A DNA stretch of 64,000 nucleotides from JAWKIW01 sp046331175 (GTDB lineage: Bacteria; Actinomycetota; Acidimicrobiia; Acidimicrobiales; Acidimicrobilacustridaceae): assembly GCA_046331175.1 (NCBI GenBank), contig JAXLRI010000012.1:1-64000 (forward strand), written 5' to 3'. Each line of letters starts with the position of its first letter. Positions within the stretch are counted from its first letter, which is position 1. Position numbers and translations under genes: made by a program. The notes below the pieces were generated by a model. It worked only from the letters and a program-made list of their open reading frames with translations, was not told the origin of the DNA and made no database searches. Of the stretch, positions 1 through 9,065 are shown one piece after another.

Positions 1-515
1 CCTCGTTGGTGGCCTGGGTCTTCAACCTGAAGCTCAGCCCCATGACCGCCGTCGGCGGCCCGCTCGTGGTGGCGGCCTGCACCGAGTTCACCTCGCTGAT
101 CCTGCTGCGCTTCCTCGAGGAGCGTCGCCGGGGCCTCGAGCCGCGGCCGGCCGTCGACGTGGCCGCGTCGCGCACGGGCCGGGCGTTCATCGTGTCCGGT
201 CTGACCGCCATCGCCGGGGTGACCGTCATCGCCACGTCGAGCCTGCCGCTGCTGCGCGACTTCGGCATCATCGTCGGCATGAACGTGGCGGTGGCCCTGT
301 TCACCGCCCTCACCGTGCTGCCGCCGCTGCTGGTGTGGGCCGACGACCACGGCTGGGTGTCGAAGGGGATGATCCCCGACGACGTGCTGCTCGCCACCAC
401 GCCGGGCCTGCGCCGCCGCAAGGGCCTCGACCCGATCGACGCCGGCACGCCGGTGGGGGCCAGCACGGCCACCGCGGTCGACCCGGGCGACGGTCCGGCG
501 ACCCAGCCGACCTGA
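1..515 (+). CDS. MMPL/RND-type transporter (HAE3-like), C-terminal end, partial
   Basis: Only the last ~170 residues are in the window; the reading frame is open at base 1, so the true start lies upstream. The fragment has several hydrophobic segments and a loop reading ASRTGRAFIVSGLTAIAG, followed by LPLLRDFGIIVGMNVAVAL and ALTVLPPLLVWAD. That is the pattern of the last transmembrane helices of actinobacterial MMPL (RND superfamily, hydrophobe/amphiphile efflux-3) proteins. Such proteins use the proton gradient to export lipids or hydrophobic compounds across the inner membrane. About 50 hydrophilic residues follow the last helix and form a cytoplasmic tail. The substrate cannot be inferred from this end. 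Confidence 0.85.
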   Translation, partial: SLVAWVFNLKLSPMTAVGGPLVVAACTEFTSLILLRFLEERRRGLEPRPAVDVAASRTGRAFIVSGLTAIAGVTVIATSSLPLLRDFGIIVGMNVAVALFTALTVLPPLLVWADDHGWVSKGMIPDDVLLATTPGLRRRKGLDPIDAGTPVGASTATAVDPGDGPATQPT

Positions 516-575
516 CCGCCACCGTCGACGAACGACCGGCCGGCACCCGATGCCGCCGGCCGGCCAACCCGCGCG

Positions 576-1205
576 TCAGCCCGTGGTCGGGGCGGTGCCG
601 GGGGGCGCGCCCGGGTCGGCCGTCCGGCCGAAGCGACGCCGTAGCCGGCGCCAGGTGGCCCGGGCGGTGCGGAACAGCACCACCGCCACCACGCTCGACG
701 CCACGGCCAGGACGGCGGTGACGACGAAGGCCACCTTCGGGAAGGCGATGGCGAGCGCCATCACCAGCCCGACCAGGCCGTCCTCGAGGGTGGACACGAC
801 CACGTTCGAGATCGGCTCGGGCGAGGCGTTCACCAGGGCCCGCACCGATGCCTTCGCCGAGTGGCTCGACAGCGCGAGGACCGCGCCGAGGGCCAGGAGC
901 ACCGGGAGGGGGACGGACTGGCCGGGTGCGAGGCCACCGATGAGCGCCCCGCCCACGGGCCGCAGGACCGTGTGCACCGCATCCCACACGCTGTCGACCA
1001 CGGCGATCTTGTCGACGACCAGCTCGACAACGAACAGCACGAGCGCGGCGGCGATGAACCACCACTGCTGGAGGAGGGTGGGCGACTGGATCCACTCCAG
1101 GCGCCCGGCGATGCCCAGCACGGCGAGCACGCCGTAGAGGCTGATGCCCGCCGACCACGAGCTGGCCACCACCGTCCCGAGGTCCACGCCGCCATCTTCG
1201 TGCAC
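576..1205 (-). CDS. DUF4126-family membrane protein
   Basis: About 209 residues from a GTG start; a second in-frame GTG at 1187 is also possible. The N-terminus reads LGTVVASSWSAGISLYGVLAVLG and continues with about five hydrophobic segments. A WDAVHTVLRPVGGALIGG stretch lies between segments. This arrangement is typical of DUF4126 integral membrane proteins, whose function is unknown. The tail is Arg/Pro-rich. The frame stays open for about 126 codons upstream, but that part has shadow-like composition and was left out. It ends 61 bp from the convergent MMPL gene. Confidence 0.75.
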   Translation of the reverse strand: MHEDGGVDLGTVVASSWSAGISLYGVLAVLGIAGRLEWIQSPTLLQQWWFIAAALVLFVVELVVDKIAVVDSVWDAVHTVLRPVGGALIGGLAPGQSVPLPVLLALGAVLALSSHSAKASVRALVNASPEPISNVVVSTLEDGLVGLVMALAIAFPKVAFVVTAVLAVASSVVAVVLFRTARATWRRLRRRFGRTADPGAPPGTAPTTG

Positions 1206-1282
1206 GCGGCGGACGGCGGTCCGCCGGTTTGCCCGTCGGGGCGGAAGCCGGGCCGCCGCTGGCGCGCGGCTCGGGAGGTCGG

Positions 1283-1501
1283 TCAGCCCGGCTCGTCGCC
1301 GGTGGTTGCCTCGCGGATGCGGTCCTCGGTGGCCTGGTGGGTGACCAGGCCCAGGGCGTGCTCGTCGCTGATGGGGGTGATGGTGCGGTCGAGCGCCTCG
1401 CGGGTGGCCTTGCGCGTGCGGTAGGCCTGGACCCAGCCGAGCATGACGATGGCGAGGGCGGCGATCACCGACACGGCGATGACGGCGACGACGGGTTCCA
1501 T
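1283..1501 (-). CDS. Small single-pass membrane protein, unknown function
   Basis: A 72-residue product starting MEPVVAVIAVSVIAALAI, with one hydrophobic helix at about residues 4-25. A basic/acidic cytoplasmic part follows (YRTRKATREALDRTITP). The start at 1501 puts a GGGGGAG-type purine run about 10 nt upstream. It lies 77 bp upstream of the DUF4126 gene on the same strand and may be cotranscribed with it. No family is recognised. Coding status rests on the clean hydrophobic/hydrophilic partition and third-position GC. Confidence 0.55.
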   Translation of the reverse strand: MEPVVAVIAVSVIAALAIVMLGWVQAYRTRKATREALDRTITPISDEHALGLVTHQATEDRIREATTGDEPG

Positions 1502-1639
1502 CGGCTCGGTCAGCTCCCCCCGCAGGGCCCGGTGGTCCGGTCTGCGTCCTCGGTCGTGCACCCCACCGGTGCGCCGCCGCCACGCTAGAGCCGTCCCTGG
1601 TCCCGGCGGCGGATCCAGGGCCGGCGAACCTCGTCGGGA

Positions 1640-2911
1640 TCAGGCCCGCGGCGCGATCCGCATCCGCACCGGGATGTGCTTGGGGCCACCCACGAAGGAG
1701 GCCTGGAGCAGCTCGACCTCACCGGCCGGCTCGATGTCGGTCACCCGCTCGACGAGCTTGCGCCAGAAGACCTTGAGGTCGAGACGGGCGAGGTGGGCGC
1801 CCAGGCAGTAGTGCTCACCGATGCCGAAGCCCAGGTGCGGGTTGGGATCGCGGTCGAGGCGGAACGCCCACGGGTCGTCGAACACGTCTTCGTCGCGGTT
1901 GGCCGAGGCGTAGAACAGGGCGAGGTGGTCACCGGGCTCGAGGTGCACGCCGCGCAGGTCATAGGGCTCGGTCACGGTGCGCACGAAGTGGTTGACCGGA
2001 GTGGTCCAGCGCACGATCTCGTCGGCGCCGGTGACGATCAGCTCGGGGTCGGCCCGCAGGGCGTCGAGCTGGTCGGGGTGGTCGAGGAAGGCCACGAGGC
2101 CACCGGAGATGGCGTTGCGGGTCGTGTCGTGACCGGCCACCATCACCAGGAACATCAGCGAGTACAGCTCGAAGCGGGGGACCGGCTCGCCGTTGATCTC
2201 GGCGTTGGCGAGCACGGTGCACAGGTCGCCCTGCGGGTTGGCCCGGCGGTCGTCGAGCAGCTCGTCGAAGTAGGCGAACGCCTCGCCGATGAAGGCCAGC
2301 ACCTCGTCGGGGCTCTCGCCCTCCAGCTGGAACTCGGGGTCCTCGAGGCCGAAGTTCTGGTTGGTGATCCGCAGGACGAACTCCTCGCGCTCGTCGGGGA
2401 TGCCGAGGATCTCGGTGATCATGCGCAGCGGCTGGCGAGCGGCCACGTCGCGGACGAAGTCGACGGTGACCCAGCCGTCGGCGTCGGCCCGCTCGGCCAG
2501 CTGGTCCCACAGGACGTCGGTGATCTCGACGAGGCGCTCCTCGAGCGTGGCGATGCCCTTGGGCGTGAACCACGACGAGACCAGCTTGCGGAAGTCGCGG
2601 TGCTCGGGCGGGTCCTGGTTGACGAGCATCCGCAACGGGGGGTTGTCCTCGAGCATCGTGGCGTCGGCGCCCGGCGGGTCGGGGAACAGGATGAACCGGC
2701 CGGCGGACTTGAACAGCGCCGGCTGGCGGGAGATCTCGGTGATGTCGGCGTGCTTGGTGATGGCGTAGAAGGGCCGGTAGCCCTCGGGCTGGAAGCGGTG
2801 GATCGGCGACTCGGCTCGCAGGCGCGTCCACTCGTCGTGCGGGTAGCCCCGCTCGCCGTAGAACCGGGCGGTGATGACGTCCAGGTCGTCGATGGGCGCG
2901 GTGTCGGTCAC
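1640..2911 (-). CDS. Cytochrome P450 (first of three)
   Basis: A 423-residue soluble bacterial P450. The oxygen-binding I-helix motif AGHDTTRNAI and the heme-cysteine motif FGIGEHYCLGAHLAR are both visible, the latter about 60 residues from the C-terminus. An ExxR-type K-helix segment (DEIVRWTTPVNHFVRT) precedes them. The start is the GTG at 2911, placed by a GGGGGACC ribosome-binding site. A longer frame upstream would run through the operator-like palindrome at 2933-2945. It has no fused reductase, so it needs a separate ferredoxin and reductase, which are not in the window. The substrate is unknown; relatives oxidise steroids, terpenes or fatty acids. Confidence 0.93.
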   Translation of the reverse strand: MTDTAPIDDLDVITARFYGERGYPHDEWTRLRAESPIHRFQPEGYRPFYAITKHADITEISRQPALFKSAGRFILFPDPPGADATMLEDNPPLRMLVNQDPPEHRDFRKLVSSWFTPKGIATLEERLVEITDVLWDQLAERADADGWVTVDFVRDVAARQPLRMITEILGIPDEREEFVLRITNQNFGLEDPEFQLEGESPDEVLAFIGEAFAYFDELLDDRRANPQGDLCTVLANAEINGEPVPRFELYSLMFLVMVAGHDTTRNAISGGLVAFLDHPDQLDALRADPELIVTGADEIVRWTTPVNHFVRTVTEPYDLRGVHLEPGDHLALFYASANRDEDVFDDPWAFRLDRDPNPHLGFGIGEHYCLGAHLARLDLKVFWRKLVERVTDIEPAGEVELLQASFVGGPKHIPVRMRIAPRA

Positions 2912-2932
2912 GAGGGTCCCCCGTTCGAGCGG

Positions 2933-2945
2933 CTTACGCAGTAAG
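2933..2945. promoter_or_regulatory. Perfect inverted repeat upstream of the P450 gene, candidate operator
   Basis: CTTAC-GCA-GTAAG is a perfect 5-bp inverted repeat with a 3-nt spacer. It ends about 22 nt upstream of the P450 GTG start, where a repressor would cover the promoter or leader. The dyad and position suggest a TetR-type operator, but no regulator gene is adjacent. Confidence 0.4.
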
Positions 2946-3038
2946 TCTGCGACGCCGCATGCTACCGCCGGGCCCCGCCCCGCCAGCAAGGGCGGAAGGT
3001 CCCGACGTGGCCCCGGACGGGCGCGCGTCGGCCCGCGA

Positions 3039-5612
3039 TCAGCCGGTGAACTTCGGGGTGACCGCGGTGCTGTTCGGGTCGGTCGTCGTGATCGGCTCGA
3101 TCGGCGACGGCGCCGGCGTGCTCGACGACGTGGTCGCCGGGGCCTGGGTGGTCGTGGGGGCCAGCGTCGTCGACGTCGAGCTGGTCGACGTGGTGGGCGG
3201 CTCGTTGGTCTGCAGCACCTCGTTCTGCACGGCCACGAAGCTGCGGCAGGCCTGGCCGCGCAGCGAGCCGCACGCCGGGCGGTCGGCCGGCACGTTGGTG
3301 ACCGAGCTGACCAGCGGGAGGACCAGCGACGACGGCATGGCCCCGCCGCGGGCGACGTCGTGGGACACGGGCAGCGGACCGAAGGCCGGGTTCTCGAACG
3401 ACCACAGGGGCAGGTCGCGGCCCGGCGTGTCGACGGTGATGCGCAGCCGGGACCCGGCCCGGAACGGGTGGGACACGGGGTACAGCGGCACCTGCAGGTT
3501 CACGAACTGGCCGCTCGGCAGCGGCTGGTAGTGGGCCTTGTCGTAGAAGTGCTCGATGAACGTGCCCTCGGATCGGGCCTGGTCGACGGTGCGGTCGCCG
3601 GCGCGGAGGTGGCCGGTCTGCACCTGGACCTCGTTGCCGTCCGGGTACACCTCGGTCAGCACCACCTCGAGGTTCGCGTCGGTGGCGGTGCTGCGCAGCC
3701 AGAGGTCGACGTAGCCCGAGCCGGCCATCACCACGTTCTGGGTGAGCGGCGGGGTCAGGTACGACAGGCCCTTGCCCTGGGCCAGCGGCTCCCAGTTGGT
3801 GTCGACGTGCGGGAACAAGAAGTCGTAGGCCCCGGTGGCCGGCGCGTAGGTCTTGGCCCCGGCGTCGGGGTCGAACTGGAAGCGGTCGATCGAGTCGTAG
3901 GCCGACGGGGCGTCGTTGAGCGACTCGTTCGGGCCGAGGTACCAGCGCTTGGGCTGGGCGGCGGGCGGCGGCCACGCCGGGAACGTCGTCTCGAACCGGG
4001 CCACCGGCGCGCCGGGCACGGACGGCATGCCGGCACCGCTCTCGTAGAGCACCCGCACCGGCGGCTCGGCCTCGTAGGCGGCCTTGGCGCCGGGGTAGTT
4101 GCCGGCGAAGGTGGGCAAGAAGCGGTCGGGCTCGAAGCTGAGGCCGGCGACGCCGAACTCGGTCTCGAACACGGAGGGGGCGAACGCCCGCACCAGGGGG
4201 GGCACCTCGGGCACCTGGCCCGCCACCTCCATCTGGAGGAACTCGCCCCAGCGGCTCAGCACGAGCGGCGTGTAGCCGTCGGGGTGGCGTCCGTTGAACA
4301 AGGTGAACTTCCGCACCGGGGCGTTGACGAACTTGTCGAGCATGATGCCGAACCGGCTGCCCACCTGCTCGTCCTGCCAGCCGCCGGTCAGGTACACCGG
4401 CACGTCGATCTTCTTGACCAGGTCGGACAGCTTGCGGGCGTCGGCATCGGCGGGCCGGAACTCGAGGGACCGGCCGAACTTCTCGAAGTCGATGTTCTGG
4501 GACCGGATCACCTGGTTGCCGGCGCACGTCGTGTCGCCGTGGTTGATGCGCTTCTTGGACCAGTCCTGGCCGCCGGCGTTGGCCTCGCGGTCGCGCTCGG
4601 CCAGCCACTGCTTGGTGAAGCCGCCGTTGTAGACGCCACCGGGCCACTGCTGGAACCACGGGTCCTCGATGACCGAGAGGGGCGAGATGGCGGCCAGGTG
4701 GGGCGGGCGCGTGGAGGCGACGTAGAGCTGGGAGATGCCGGGGTAGGAGAGGCCGACCATGCCGACCTTGCCGCCCTTGACCCAGGGCTGGCGGGCGATG
4801 GTCTCGAGCACGTCGTAGCCGTCGGCGTGCTGGGCGGGGTTGAAGACGTCGAAGGCGCCGCCGGAGCAGCCGGTGCCGCGCATGTTCACGCCGACCGTGG
4901 CGAACCCGAAGATGTTGGCCAGCCGGGTGCCGGGCTGGGGGTTGTCGGGATCGGAGGGGGAGTACCCCGAGTACTCCATGACGGTCGGGTAGGGCCCGTC
5001 GCCGAAGATGCGGGGGTCGGGGAAGCGCACCATCACGCTGAGCTGGATGCCGTCGCGCACGGTCACGTAGCCGTAGCCCTCGGTCGCAGCGTGGCCGGCC
5101 AGCGGGCCGCCGGTGATCTGCCATGGCACGCCGCTGAGCGACTGGCCGTCGTAGAGCGAGGTGGGCGGGTGGTCGTCGACGCCGATCACGTTGAACGTGG
5201 GTGACACCTGCAGCGGTGAGGCGGTCTCGTCGACGATGCGGTAGGCCCCCGGCTTGAGGGTGTTGCCGTCGCTCGTCGGCATCGGGTCGCCGGTGCCGGT
5301 GGTGTAGGTGAGGTAGTTCGTCGGCAGGTACGAGAAGTGGGCCTGGCCCTTGGTGTCGGCCACCAGGGTCAGCAAGCGCTCGTTGGTGGGGGAGATGAGG
5401 GTGAGGTGGGCCCCGGCGGGGGCGCCGGTGACCGTGGCGATCTCGACGCCGGGGCGCACCGAGAAGGTGGCCGCCACCGAGCCGGTCAGGTCGACCGTGC
5501 CGCCACCGGCGGCGACCGCCGGGGTCGTGGCGGCGGTCAGCGCCACCGACGAGCAGACGATCGTGAGCAGGAGCGCGATGGCTCGACCTCGATGGGTCCA
5601 CCGCAACGTCAT
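3039..5612 (-). CDS. Secreted CocE/NonD (X-Pro dipeptidyl-peptidase S15) family hydrolase
   Basis: An 857-residue exported alpha/beta hydrolase. A Sec signal peptide covers residues 1 to ~35 (basic start, hydrophobic core, ATTPAVAA cleavage region). Residues ~40-145 form an extra domain before the catalytic core. The nucleophile elbow GMVGLSYPGIS puts the catalytic Ser near residue 289, after GVNMRGTGCSGGAFDVF, as in S15 proteins. A C-terminal beta-rich domain (~560-780) matches the family's X-Pro C-terminal domain. The last ~50 residues are a Thr/Ser/Pro tail without membrane anchor. An AGGGGGAA site precedes the ATG. The substrate (peptide, ester or amide) cannot be told from sequence. Confidence 0.88.
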   Translation of the reverse strand: MTLRWTHRGRAIALLLTIVCSSVALTAATTPAVAAGGGTVDLTGSVAATFSVRPGVEIATVTGAPAGAHLTLISPTNERLLTLVADTKGQAHFSYLPTNYLTYTTGTGDPMPTSDGNTLKPGAYRIVDETASPLQVSPTFNVIGVDDHPPTSLYDGQSLSGVPWQITGGPLAGHAATEGYGYVTVRDGIQLSVMVRFPDPRIFGDGPYPTVMEYSGYSPSDPDNPQPGTRLANIFGFATVGVNMRGTGCSGGAFDVFNPAQHADGYDVLETIARQPWVKGGKVGMVGLSYPGISQLYVASTRPPHLAAISPLSVIEDPWFQQWPGGVYNGGFTKQWLAERDREANAGGQDWSKKRINHGDTTCAGNQVIRSQNIDFEKFGRSLEFRPADADARKLSDLVKKIDVPVYLTGGWQDEQVGSRFGIMLDKFVNAPVRKFTLFNGRHPDGYTPLVLSRWGEFLQMEVAGQVPEVPPLVRAFAPSVFETEFGVAGLSFEPDRFLPTFAGNYPGAKAAYEAEPPVRVLYESGAGMPSVPGAPVARFETTFPAWPPPAAQPKRWYLGPNESLNDAPSAYDSIDRFQFDPDAGAKTYAPATGAYDFLFPHVDTNWEPLAQGKGLSYLTPPLTQNVVMAGSGYVDLWLRSTATDANLEVVLTEVYPDGNEVQVQTGHLRAGDRTVDQARSEGTFIEHFYDKAHYQPLPSGQFVNLQVPLYPVSHPFRAGSRLRITVDTPGRDLPLWSFENPAFGPLPVSHDVARGGAMPSSLVLPLVSSVTNVPADRPACGSLRGQACRSFVAVQNEVLQTNEPPTTSTSSTSTTLAPTTTQAPATTSSSTPAPSPIEPITTTDPNSTAVTPKFTG

Positions 5613-5729
5613 GGATTCCCCCTTCGCAAACGCCTCGGCAGGCTACCGGCCGGCCACCCTGCGTGTCCCGTCGGCGACGGACCGTCTCCCGGTCGTGGGC
5701 GGGCGCCACGACGGCGCGTCACCGCGGCG

Positions 5730-6194
5730 TCAACGGGGCAGGACGGCGGCCAGCTCGTCGATGTCGGCCCGACGGGCGGCCAGCAGGGCCTGGTCCTCGG
5801 CGGTGACGAGGTCGACGCCCATCGACGCGTCCACCAGGTCCGACGCCTCGGCCAGGGCCGACCGGGCCAGGCCGGCGTCGCCGGCCCCGGCGGCGGCCCG
5901 GGCCGTGAGCAGGAAGCTCGACGCCAGCCACAGCCCGGCGCGGTGCCACAGCGCCGCCATCGCCGGTCGGATCCCCGGGTGGTCGCCGAAGGCGGCGTCG
6001 AGGTCGGCGCGGACGTCGAGGAGGACCTCGGCCGCCTCCTGCGCCTGGGCCGCCGACTCCCACCGCTGCTCGTCGGTGGTGGCGCGGTACCAACGGTCCT
6101 CGGCCTCGGCCAGGATGCCGAGCCCCCGGTCGAGCTCCTCGACGGCGCGCGCGAGCACCGCGCGGGCCTGGTCCTCCTCGCCGGTGGGGCTCAT
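5730..6194 (-). CDS. Hypothetical alpha-helical protein downstream of the CaiB gene
   Basis: 154 residues, Ala/Glu/Arg-rich and predicted mostly helical, with no signal peptide or membrane segment. No family is recognised. It begins 16 nt after the stop of the CaiB-type CoA-transferase on the same strand, so cotranscription is likely. The ribosome-binding site is weak. A conserved-looking core is EAEDRWYRATTDEQRWESAA. Function unknown. Confidence 0.55.
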   Translation of the reverse strand: MSPTGEEDQARAVLARAVEELDRGLGILAEAEDRWYRATTDEQRWESAAQAQEAAEVLLDVRADLDAAFGDHPGIRPAMAALWHRAGLWLASSFLLTARAAAGAGDAGLARSALAEASDLVDASMGVDLVTAEDQALLAARRADIDELAAVLPR

Positions 6195-6210
6195 GACGCC
6201 CAGCCCGGGG

Positions 6211-7425
6211 CTAGCCGACCCAGCCGGCGGCCTTGGCGCCGGCGATGCGGTCGGCGTCCCAGCCCAGCTCGTCGAGCACGGCGTCGGTGTGCTGGCCCAG
6301 CTCGGGGGCGGCCCACCGGCCCTCGATCGGGCCCTGGTCGAACTGGGCCGGGCTCGACATGACCTGGCCGGTGGTGCCGTCGGGCCGGGGCACGTCGATC
6401 ACGTAGCCGTTGGCCACGACCTGGACGTCCTCGATGTACTCCGCCGGGGACTGGACCGGGGCCCACACGATCTCGGCGTCGTTCATGCGCGGCGCCCACT
6501 CGGCGCGGGGCCGGCTGCGGATGCGCTCGGCGACGATTTCGCAGAGGGCGTCGGTCTCGGCCATCCGCTTGTCGGGGTCGTCGAACCGCTCGTCGGTGAG
6601 GATCTCCTCCAGCTCGAGGACCCGGCAGACCTCGGGCCAGTAGCGCTCGGGCTGCATCATCGTGAACACCAGCCGCTTGCCGTCGGCGCACTCGTACCAG
6701 GTCATCAGCGGGCCCGCCCCGCGGCCGTCCTGGCCGTAGCGGGGCAGCTCGAAGCCGTTGGCGAGGACGTTGGCGATGTCGGGGCCGAGCATCCAGCCGC
6801 CGGCGGCCAGGAGGGACACCTCGACGTCGACCGGCTCGCCGGTGCGCTCGCGCCGCACGAGCGCCGCGGCCACCGCGCCACCGAGGAAGTTGCCGGCGGT
6901 GGTGTCGACGAAGCCGGCCCGCTGGTTGATGAGCGGCGCGCCCTCGGGCGTGAGCCGCTCGCCCACGCCGGCGCGCGCCCACGCCGACACGTAGTCGTAC
7001 GACGGCCGGCCGGCGTCGGGGCCCTTCGAGCCCTGGCCGGTGGCGAGCGCGTAGACGATGTCGGGCTTCACCGCCCGCACGTCCTCGGCGGTCAGGCGGA
7101 GGCGCTGGCGCAGGTCGGGGAGGTAGTTGGTGAGGAACACGTCGCTGGTGGCGATCAGCTCGTCGAGCAGGGCCCGGCCGTCCTCGCCGGCCAGGTCGAT
7201 GGCGATCGACCGCTTGTTGCGGTTCCACTGCTCGTGCAGGAAGTTGGCCATGGCGCCCTCGGCGAAGCTGACCGCCCCGAAGATGCCCCGCAGCGGGTCG
7301 CCGCGGCCGGGAGGCTCGACCTTGACGACGTCGGCCCCCCAGTCGGCGAGCACCGTGCCCGCCGAGGGGGCGAACCCCCAGTTGTCGACCTCGAGCACGC
7401 GGATGCCCTCGAGCGGCTGCGCCAT
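6211..7425 (-). CDS. CaiB/BaiF family (class III) CoA-transferase
   Basis: 404 residues covering a full CaiB/BaiF domain. The N-terminal LEGIRVLEVDNWGFAPSAG and ADWGADVVKVEPPGRGDPLR motifs are diagnostic. The probable catalytic aspartate is Asp174 in GFVDTTAGN, which aligns with the DSNSG loop of formyl-CoA transferase. Class III enzymes move CoA between carboxylic acids, for example in carnitine, bile-acid or branched-acid catabolism. A GGGGGAAGCC ribosome-binding site supports the ATG. It is divergent from the FKBP gene, and a palindrome lies between them. The acid substrate is unknown. Confidence 0.92.
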   Translation of the reverse strand: MAQPLEGIRVLEVDNWGFAPSAGTVLADWGADVVKVEPPGRGDPLRGIFGAVSFAEGAMANFLHEQWNRNKRSIAIDLAGEDGRALLDELIATSDVFLTNYLPDLRQRLRLTAEDVRAVKPDIVYALATGQGSKGPDAGRPSYDYVSAWARAGVGERLTPEGAPLINQRAGFVDTTAGNFLGGAVAAALVRRERTGEPVDVEVSLLAAGGWMLGPDIANVLANGFELPRYGQDGRGAGPLMTWYECADGKRLVFTMMQPERYWPEVCRVLELEEILTDERFDDPDKRMAETDALCEIVAERIRSRPRAEWAPRMNDAEIVWAPVQSPAEYIEDVQVVANGYVIDVPRPDGTTGQVMSSPAQFDQGPIEGRWAAPELGQHTDAVLDELGWDADRIAGAKAAGWVG

Positions 7426-7487
7426 GGCTTCCCCCTCTGCGACCGTGACCGGGCCGGCACCCGGTCGGCCCGAGCGTAGAACAGATC

Positions 7488-7505
7488 CCTGACGCTCGTG
7501 TCAGG
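7488..7505. promoter_or_regulatory. Palindrome between CaiB and FKBP genes, candidate operator
   Basis: CCTGAC-GCTCGT-GTCAGG has perfect 6-bp arms and a 6-nt spacer. It lies 62 nt upstream of the CaiB start and 39 nt upstream of the FKBP start, in the only divergent gap of this region. It could bind a dimeric regulator of either gene. Confidence 0.35.
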
Positions 7506-7532
7506 TTCAGTGACGGGTCGTGGGGTGCCAGG

Positions 7533-7538
7533 TAGGGT
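7533..7538 (+). promoter_or_regulatory. Leaderless-type -10 element (TAGGGT) of the FKBP gene
   Basis: TAGGGT is followed by exactly 6 nt and the ATG at 7545, so transcription would start at or next to the start codon. This TANNNT spacing is the known signature of leaderless mRNAs in actinobacteria and recurs in this window. Confidence 0.5.
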
Positions 7539-7544
7539 CCGGGG

Positions 7545-7934
7545 ATGAGCGACGACGACCTCACCGCCAAGCCCCACGTCTACGTGCCGCCGGGCGAGGC
7601 CCCGCCCGTCGAGCTGATCATCGAGGACCTCGTCGAGGGCGACGGCGCCGAGGCGGTGCCCGGTCGGCCGGTCGAGGTGCACTACGTCGGCGTGGCGTGG
7701 AGCACCCGCCAGCAGTTCGACGCCTCCTGGGACCGCAACGGCACCTTCTCGTTCGGCCTCGGTGCCGGCGAGGTCATCGCCGGCTGGGACCAGGGCGTGG
7801 CCGGCATGAAGGTCGGCGGCCGTCGCCGCATCACCATCCCGCCGCACCTCGGCTACGGCAAGCGCGGCGCCGGCGGCGTCATCGGCCCGAACGAGACCCT
7901 CGTCTTCGTGGTCGACCTCCTCGCCGTCGGCTGA
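7545..7934 (+). CDS. FKBP-type peptidyl-prolyl cis-trans isomerase
   Basis: 129 residues forming one FKBP domain. Visible landmarks are VEVHYVGVAW, FDASWDRNGTFSFGLGAGEVIAGWDQGVAGMKVGGRR (split here as the usual core), IPPHLGYGKRG and a final FVVDLLAV strand. It speeds up prolyl isomerisation during protein folding. No signal peptide is present, so it is probably cytoplasmic. The ATG sits 6 nt after a TAGGGT -10-like box with no Shine-Dalgarno sequence, suggesting a leaderless transcript. Confidence 0.93.
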   Translation: MSDDDLTAKPHVYVPPGEAPPVELIIEDLVEGDGAEAVPGRPVEVHYVGVAWSTRQQFDASWDRNGTFSFGLGAGEVIAGWDQGVAGMKVGGRRRITIPPHLGYGKRGAGGVIGPNETLVFVVDLLAVG

Positions 7935-7979
7935 TCGCTGGCCGCTCGACGGGCGCAGGGGGGTGCCGGCGACCGGAGG

Positions 7980-9065
7980 TCACACGCAGTACGTGGGTCT
8001 CGGCGACGAGCTCGGCGCGCAGGCGTGGGCGATGAAGAGCATCCGCAGGGTCGAGCGGACCACCGCGGCCCGGGCGGCGGCCGGGAGCCGCCACGTCGGC
8101 GTCGGCCCCAGGTCCACCCGGGCCTGTCCTGAGATCCACCAGTGCCCGCCCGTGGTGTCGAGCTCGGCCGGCTCGTCGCCCGGGTTGCCGTCGTAGTTGG
8201 CCGGAGCCGGCCAGAACCCGAGCGACGAGGTCGACTGCGGGAGGTCGGCCACGTGGAGGTCGGGTCGACCGGGGATGCGCCAGGTGTCGTCGAGCGGACC
8301 CCAGGTCGCGGGTTCGGTCTTGCCGTCGCCGTCGTAGTCGGCGGGGACCGGGACGTCGCCGCTGTGGCCGGCGACGACCGTGCGGACCGCCGAGGTGGAG
8401 CTGTCGCGGATCGTCCACGTCGCCGACGTGGGGTCGTACAGGGCCAGGTCGGCCTTGTGGTCGCCGTCGTAGTCGGCCGGGACCGGCAGGTCGTACGCCT
8501 GGCCGTCCAGGGTGCCGAGCTTGGTGGGATCGGCCGGGTGGCCGAAGGTGATCGGCGAGGCCTGGCCCTCGATCCACCAGGTGGCATCGCCGTCGCGGTA
8601 CCAGGCGGGGTCGGTCTTGCCGTCGCCGTCGTAGTCGGCCGGCACCGGCAGGGCACAGGTCTCGACGCCACACCCGTTCCTCGTGGTGGGCACCGCGGGT
8701 GCGGCGAAGGTGATGGTGCCGCGGCTGCCGGTGGTGATCCACGACGAGCCGTTGACCGCCACCGCGCCGGGCTCCCAGATGCCGTTGCCGTCGTAGTCGC
8801 CGGGCACGGCCGAGTACGACTGGAACATCGGGCGGTCCACGGTGGCGTAGGGCGAAGCGATCACCGGTGGCTGCAGCAGGGGCGCAGCCTGGCCGTTGCG
8901 CCACCACGTCCCCTGGGGATCGACCCAGGCGAGGTCGGCCTTCTTGTCGCCGTCGAAGTCGAACGGCACCCACGAGCACGCCGCGGCGAGCGCGGCGATG
9001 GCGACCGTGGTCGCCACGATGCGACCGCGTGGGTGCCGGGGCTGGTGCTGGTCTCGTCGTCGCAC
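7980..9065 (-). CDS. Exported FG-GAP/VCBS-type repeat protein, probable lipoprotein
   Basis: About 361 residues from the GTG at 9065, chosen for the AAGG-type ribosome-binding site upstream. The N-terminus has a short hydrophobic stretch ending IAALAAAC, a lipobox-like cleavage site. Six repeats of about 50 residues follow, each centred on a calcium-loop motif such as PADYDGDGKTDPAW and ending in a W-rich strand (ATWWIEGQ, ATWTIRDS). This is the FG-GAP/VCBS pattern of extracellular beta-propeller proteins. A loop with two Cys (NGCGVETCALP) interrupts repeat 3. It probably acts at the cell surface; the ligand is unknown. Confidence 0.78.
   Translation of the reverse strand: MRRRDQHQPRHPRGRIVATTVAIAALAAACSWVPFDFDGDKKADLAWVDPQGTWWRNGQAAPLLQPPVIASPYATVDRPMFQSYSAVPGDYDGNGIWEPGAVAVNGSSWITTGSRGTITFAAPAVPTTRNGCGVETCALPVPADYDGDGKTDPAWYRDGDATWWIEGQASPITFGHPADPTKLGTLDGQAYDLPVPADYDGDHKADLALYDPTSATWTIRDSSTSAVRTVVAGHSGDVPVPADYDGDGKTEPATWGPLDDTWRIPGRPDLHVADLPQSTSSLGFWPAPANYDGNPGDEPAELDTTGGHWWISGQARVDLGPTPTWRLPAAARAAVVRSTLRMLFIAHACAPSSSPRPTYCV

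Noticed and set aside
310..1158. Long open frame antisense to the MMPL end
   Set aside because: Arg/Pro-rich shadow composition; the MMPL and DUF4126 frames explain the region.
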